Shown here: one piece after another, positions 63,506 to 64,000 of the stretch
How positions within the stretch are numbered: the first letter of the stretch is position 1
Layout of the letters: each line of letters opens with the position of its first letter
Assembly: GCF_009828015.1 (NCBI RefSeq)
Contig: NZ_WTYG01000002.1
Span: forward strand, 1 to 64,000
DNA length: 64,000 nucleotides
Origin: Qipengyuania citrea
GTDB lineage: Bacteria; Pseudomonadota; Alphaproteobacteria; Sphingomonadales; Sphingomonadaceae
Direction of reading: 5' to 3'
Made by a program: the position numbers and the translations under genes
The notes under the pieces: generated by a model
Databases searched by the model: none
The model's input: the letters and a program-made list of their open reading frames with translations, nothing else
Told to the model about the DNA's origin: nothing

Positions 63506-64000
63506 TCAGCGGGTGACGCTCCAGACTTCGTCGCCTTCGCCCACTTCGAGCGTTTGCGCAGCCATCGCGTCGATCGCGATCGATCCGTTCTCCGCGATTT
63601 CGCGCATGCCGTAGACACTGCGGAAACTCGCCAGCGTGCCGGTGGCAATCAGCGCTCGTTCGCCGATGTCGAGATCGGTGTCCGAAACCTTGCCCGGCTG
63701 CGCCTTGCGCACGCTGCGCACCTGGCTGGTGCGCGCGGTCATCGTCGGCCCGCCGTCGAAAATGTCGACATAGCCTTCGGCGGCGAAGCCCTCGTTCTCC
63801 AGCATCCGCATGGCCGCCCGGCCGGAGGGGTGGGGCACGCCGATCACCTTCTTCGCCTCCTCGTCGAGCATCGCGATATAGACCGGGTGCTTGGGCATGA
63901 GGTCGGCGATGAACTGGTTGCCGTTGATCGCGTTGAAATAATCGGCTTCCTGGAAGGTCATGCCGAAGAACCTGCCGGCAACGCCGTCCCAGAAGGGCGA
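63506..64000 (-). CDS. astA: arginine N-succinyltransferase (5' end beyond window)
   Basis: First AST step: succinyl-CoA plus arginine gives succinylarginine. Only the last 164 residues lie in the window. The GNAT-fold C-terminal half is clear: SPFWDGVAGRFFGMTFQEAD, IADLMPKHPVYIAML, VPHPSGRAAMRMLENEGF, then a strand-rich ending VGEGDEVWSVTR. The gene continues to the right of the window. With astB it gives the arginine-to-glutamate route, and the later genes (astC, astD, astE) must lie further right or elsewhere. Confidence 0.95.
   Translation of the reverse strand, partial: SPFWDGVAGRFFGMTFQEADYFNAINGNQFIADLMPKHPVYIAMLDEEAKKVIGVPHPSGRAAMRMLENEGFAAEGYVDIFDGGPTMTARTSQVRSVRKAQPGKVSDTDLDIGERALIATGTLASFRSVYGMREIAENGSIAIDAMAAQTLEVGEGDEVWSVTR

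Overview
The window is a compact, GC-rich bacterial chromosome segment that reads as an alphaproteobacterium of the order Sphingomonadales, most likely the Erythrobacteraceae. This is inferred from the permuted two-piece tmRNA with an ANDNEALALAA tag, the sphingomonad-style TonB receptor, the DUF2849-cysI-DUF934-cysH sulfur operon, and the dense mosaic of short operons with ATGA/GTGA overlaps. Almost everything is housekeeping or metabolic. No insertion sequence, CRISPR array or phage gene is visible.

Region by region. (1) 1-1310: the 3'-truncated fatty acid desaturase and a gene-poor, visibly AT-richer stretch. It ends at a 17-bp copy of a tRNA-Ser 3' end (1225-1241) next to two GGGGGTAT repeats, which looks like the far attachment site of an integrated island. 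(2) 1311-10208: queF, a proline-rich membrane protein, sseA-metC-mscS, then a tightly coupled assimilatory sulfite/sulfate reduction operon (cobA, DUF2849, cysI, DUF934, cysH) and tRNA-Thr(UGU). (3) 10258-21213: an epimerase-like reductase coupled to proB, obgE, then acyl-CoA and aromatic amino acid catabolism (thiolase, enoyl-CoA hydratase, acyl-CoA dehydrogenase, maiA-fah, gcdH). A perfect palindrome lies between the divergent thiolase and hydratase genes. (4) 21288-31588: a 17-cysteine copper-binding-type protein behind a hairpin that includes its ribosome binding site, an orphan receiver, an OmpA/micropeptide/HHH operon, a VWA lipoprotein, flippase-gpsA-tsaD, and divergent hemC-hemD with a mitofilin-like membrane protein.

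(5) 31593-46291: a ubiquinone-biosynthesis-type hydroxylase, dsbD, several lipoproteins, an S10 peptidase, uvrB, gamma-glutamyltransferase, a Na+/proline-type symporter and a small outer-membrane barrel. (6) 46365-56426: typA, a TonB-dependent receptor, an ABC exporter pair divergent from a TesA-like esterase, and recF. (7) 56483-57148: a small unit with a textbook sigma-54 promoter and an upstream CCAAC/GTTGG repeat cluster. It drives two tandem paralogous micropeptides (39 and 38 residues, both ending in PASPxGLIA) translationally coupled to a PspC-domain protein. I consider this the most interesting system in the window: a minimal phage-shock-like operon without PspA or PspB. (8) 57258-64000: an SDR, a Nudix hydrolase, a lemA-TPM-TPM operon, mscL, the two-piece ssrA, and the start of the arginine succinyltransferase pathway (astB, partial astA).

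Functionally, the sulfur genes form one assimilation module: siroheme precursor, APS/PAPS reduction, sulfite reduction, with cystathionine lyase and a sulfurtransferase nearby. The envelope genes (mscS, mscL, OmpA, TPM/LemA, PspC unit, ABC exporter) suggest heavy investment in membrane maintenance.
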